This document shows positions 63,352 through 64,000 of a stretch of 64,000 bases of DNA, piece after piece (within the stretch, counting starts at the first letter, position 1; every line of letters begins with the position of its first letter). The position numbers and the translations under genes are program-made. This DNA comes from Halorarius litoreus. GTDB taxonomy: Archaea > Halobacteriota > Halobacteria > Halobacteriales > Haloarculaceae. The notes under the pieces are model-generated. The model was not told the DNA's origin. It saw nothing but the letters and a program-made list of their open reading frames with translations, and did not search any database. The stretch is from positions 2,480,001 through 2,544,000 of the forward strand of contig NZ_CP101454.1 of NCBI RefSeq assembly GCF_024362405.1. Reading direction: 5' to 3'.

Positions 63352-64000
63352 ATGGACCTGTCGCACCGCGACCGTTCGCTCGGGACGGTCGAAGGGACCC
63401 GAACCGGAGCGGAGCGAGCCAGCGCCACCGGCTTCGCGACGTACGCCCCTGGGGTCGCCGCCGGCGCCGCGGGGCTCGTCGTCTTCCTGACCGTCCACGC
63501 CGTCCTGATCCTCCCCATCTGGTTCGTGGCTCCGCTCGGTATCGTCGCCGCGGTCGTCGGTGGCGTGGCGGTGAACTGGGCGTACCGCAGCGTCGAGTCC
63601 CACCTCCCCGCGAGTCTCGGTGGCCGGTGGGTGGCGCTCGCTGGGGGTGCGATACTCGTGTTGACGCCGTCGCTGGTCGTCGCGTGGGCGGGCGAGCCGT
63701 ACTTCACGGTCGTCGACGGCGTCCGCCGAGCGGCGGGCGACGGTCCCACCATCGCCGCTCGGTTCGTCGTCGAGTTCCTCCTCGTCACGACGCTGTCGGG
63801 GGCAGCGCTCGGGTGGGTCGTCACTCGGAGCCGCCGGGGGGCGCTCGCGGTGGCCGTTGCCGCGCTCGCGTTCGCGCTCGGCCCCGGGCACAACCTGCCG
63901 TTCTTCCACCTCCTGTACGCCCCGGCGCCCGCCACGACGGGGCTCCTGCTCACGCTCGCGACCATCCTGACTGCGAGCGCCGTCTTCGTGCTCGTCGACC
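63352..64000 (+). CDS. Multi-helix membrane protein, 3' end outside the window
   Basis: The frame from ATG 63352 is open to the edge, giving at least 216 residues. After a polar 35-residue start (MDLSHRDRSLGTVEGTRTGA) come about six helices (GAAGLVVFLTVHAVLILPIW, APLGIVAAVVGGVAVNW, WVALAGGAILVLTPSLVVAW, FVVEFLLVTTLSGAALGWVV, GALAVAVAALAFALG, and TTGLLLTLATILTASAVFVL). No family recognised. It follows the E1-alpha gene by 132 bp. Confidence 0.7.
   Translation, partial: MDLSHRDRSLGTVEGTRTGAERASATGFATYAPGVAAGAAGLVVFLTVHAVLILPIWFVAPLGIVAAVVGGVAVNWAYRSVESHLPASLGGRWVALAGGAILVLTPSLVVAWAGEPYFTVVDGVRRAAGDGPTIAARFVVEFLLVTTLSGAALGWVVTRSRRGALAVAVAALAFALGPGHNLPFFHLLYAPAPATTGLLLTLATILTASAVFVLVD

Overview
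The window is chromosomal DNA of an extremely halophilic archaeon (class Halobacteria). The evidence is a G+C-rich sequence, acidic proteins rich in Asp and Glu, archaeal translation factors (aIF5A, aIF1A, an aIF2-beta-like protein with a TRAM domain), Tat-type signal peptides with and without lipoboxes, haloarchaeal TATA boxes 25-30 bases before start codons (leaderless transcripts), and a bacterioruberin gene set. I cannot name the genus. About 75 protein genes are supported. I found no rRNA, tRNA, CRISPR array, complete insertion sequence or origin.

Layout. 1-3.0 kb: end of an unknown gene, an Eis-type acetyltransferase, small membrane proteins, and a winged-helix regulator followed by a three-copy 35-bp tandem repeat. 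3.2-9.1 kb: a type IV pilus-like operon on the minus strand (secretion ATPase, membrane platform, then a large pilin-like protein with an Ig-like domain). 9.3-16 kb: metabolic enzymes, a secreted subtilisin-like protease, and a DsbA-like lipoprotein paired with a CxxC membrane protein. 16-24 kb: SRAP protein, ArsN2, MmgE/PrpD coupled to a lipid-kinase-like gene, a PAS protein, gamma carbonic anhydrase, a stress protein and an ATP-grasp enzyme. 24.1-28.9 kb: the carotenoid locus crtB and, on the other strand, crtD-lyeJ-cruF. 29-39 kb: SDR, ZIP transporter, two tandem acetyltransferases, a lipoprotein, then a long minus-strand run (Hsp20, ABC1/UbiB kinase, aminotransferase, aIF5A, agmatinase, Nif3-like) and thrB. 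39-44.4 kb: an SCP-2-like protein, a fourfold-repeat membrane protein, a hairpin cluster, TrkA flanked by two stand-alone RAM-domain proteins, and an orphan E1-alpha gene. 44.6-58.9 kb: hydrolase, YchF, RtcA, aIF2-beta-like, a TraB-like protein, aIF1A, USP, aldo/keto reductase, methyltransferase, CspA, a SpeE-like membrane fusion and purine salvage (hpt plus NCS2 permease). 59-62 kb: an accessory patch with an intact PIN toxin-antitoxin pair, flanking repeats and a decayed second antitoxin. 62.1-64 kb: a second orphan E1-alpha and a truncated membrane protein gene.

How genes work together. The crt genes should turn geranylgeranyl diphosphate units into C50 bacterioruberin (the phytoene desaturase for early steps is not in the window). 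aIF5A and agmatinase lie 7 bp apart, which fits the agmatine-dependent route to deoxyhypusine described in haloarchaea. The hpt gene and the permease form a base uptake and salvage pair. The least explained and most interesting parts are the repeat-associated toxin-antitoxin patch, the fourfold-repeat membrane protein, the RAM-TrkA-RAM cluster and the hairpin block closed by a 10-bp inverted repeat.
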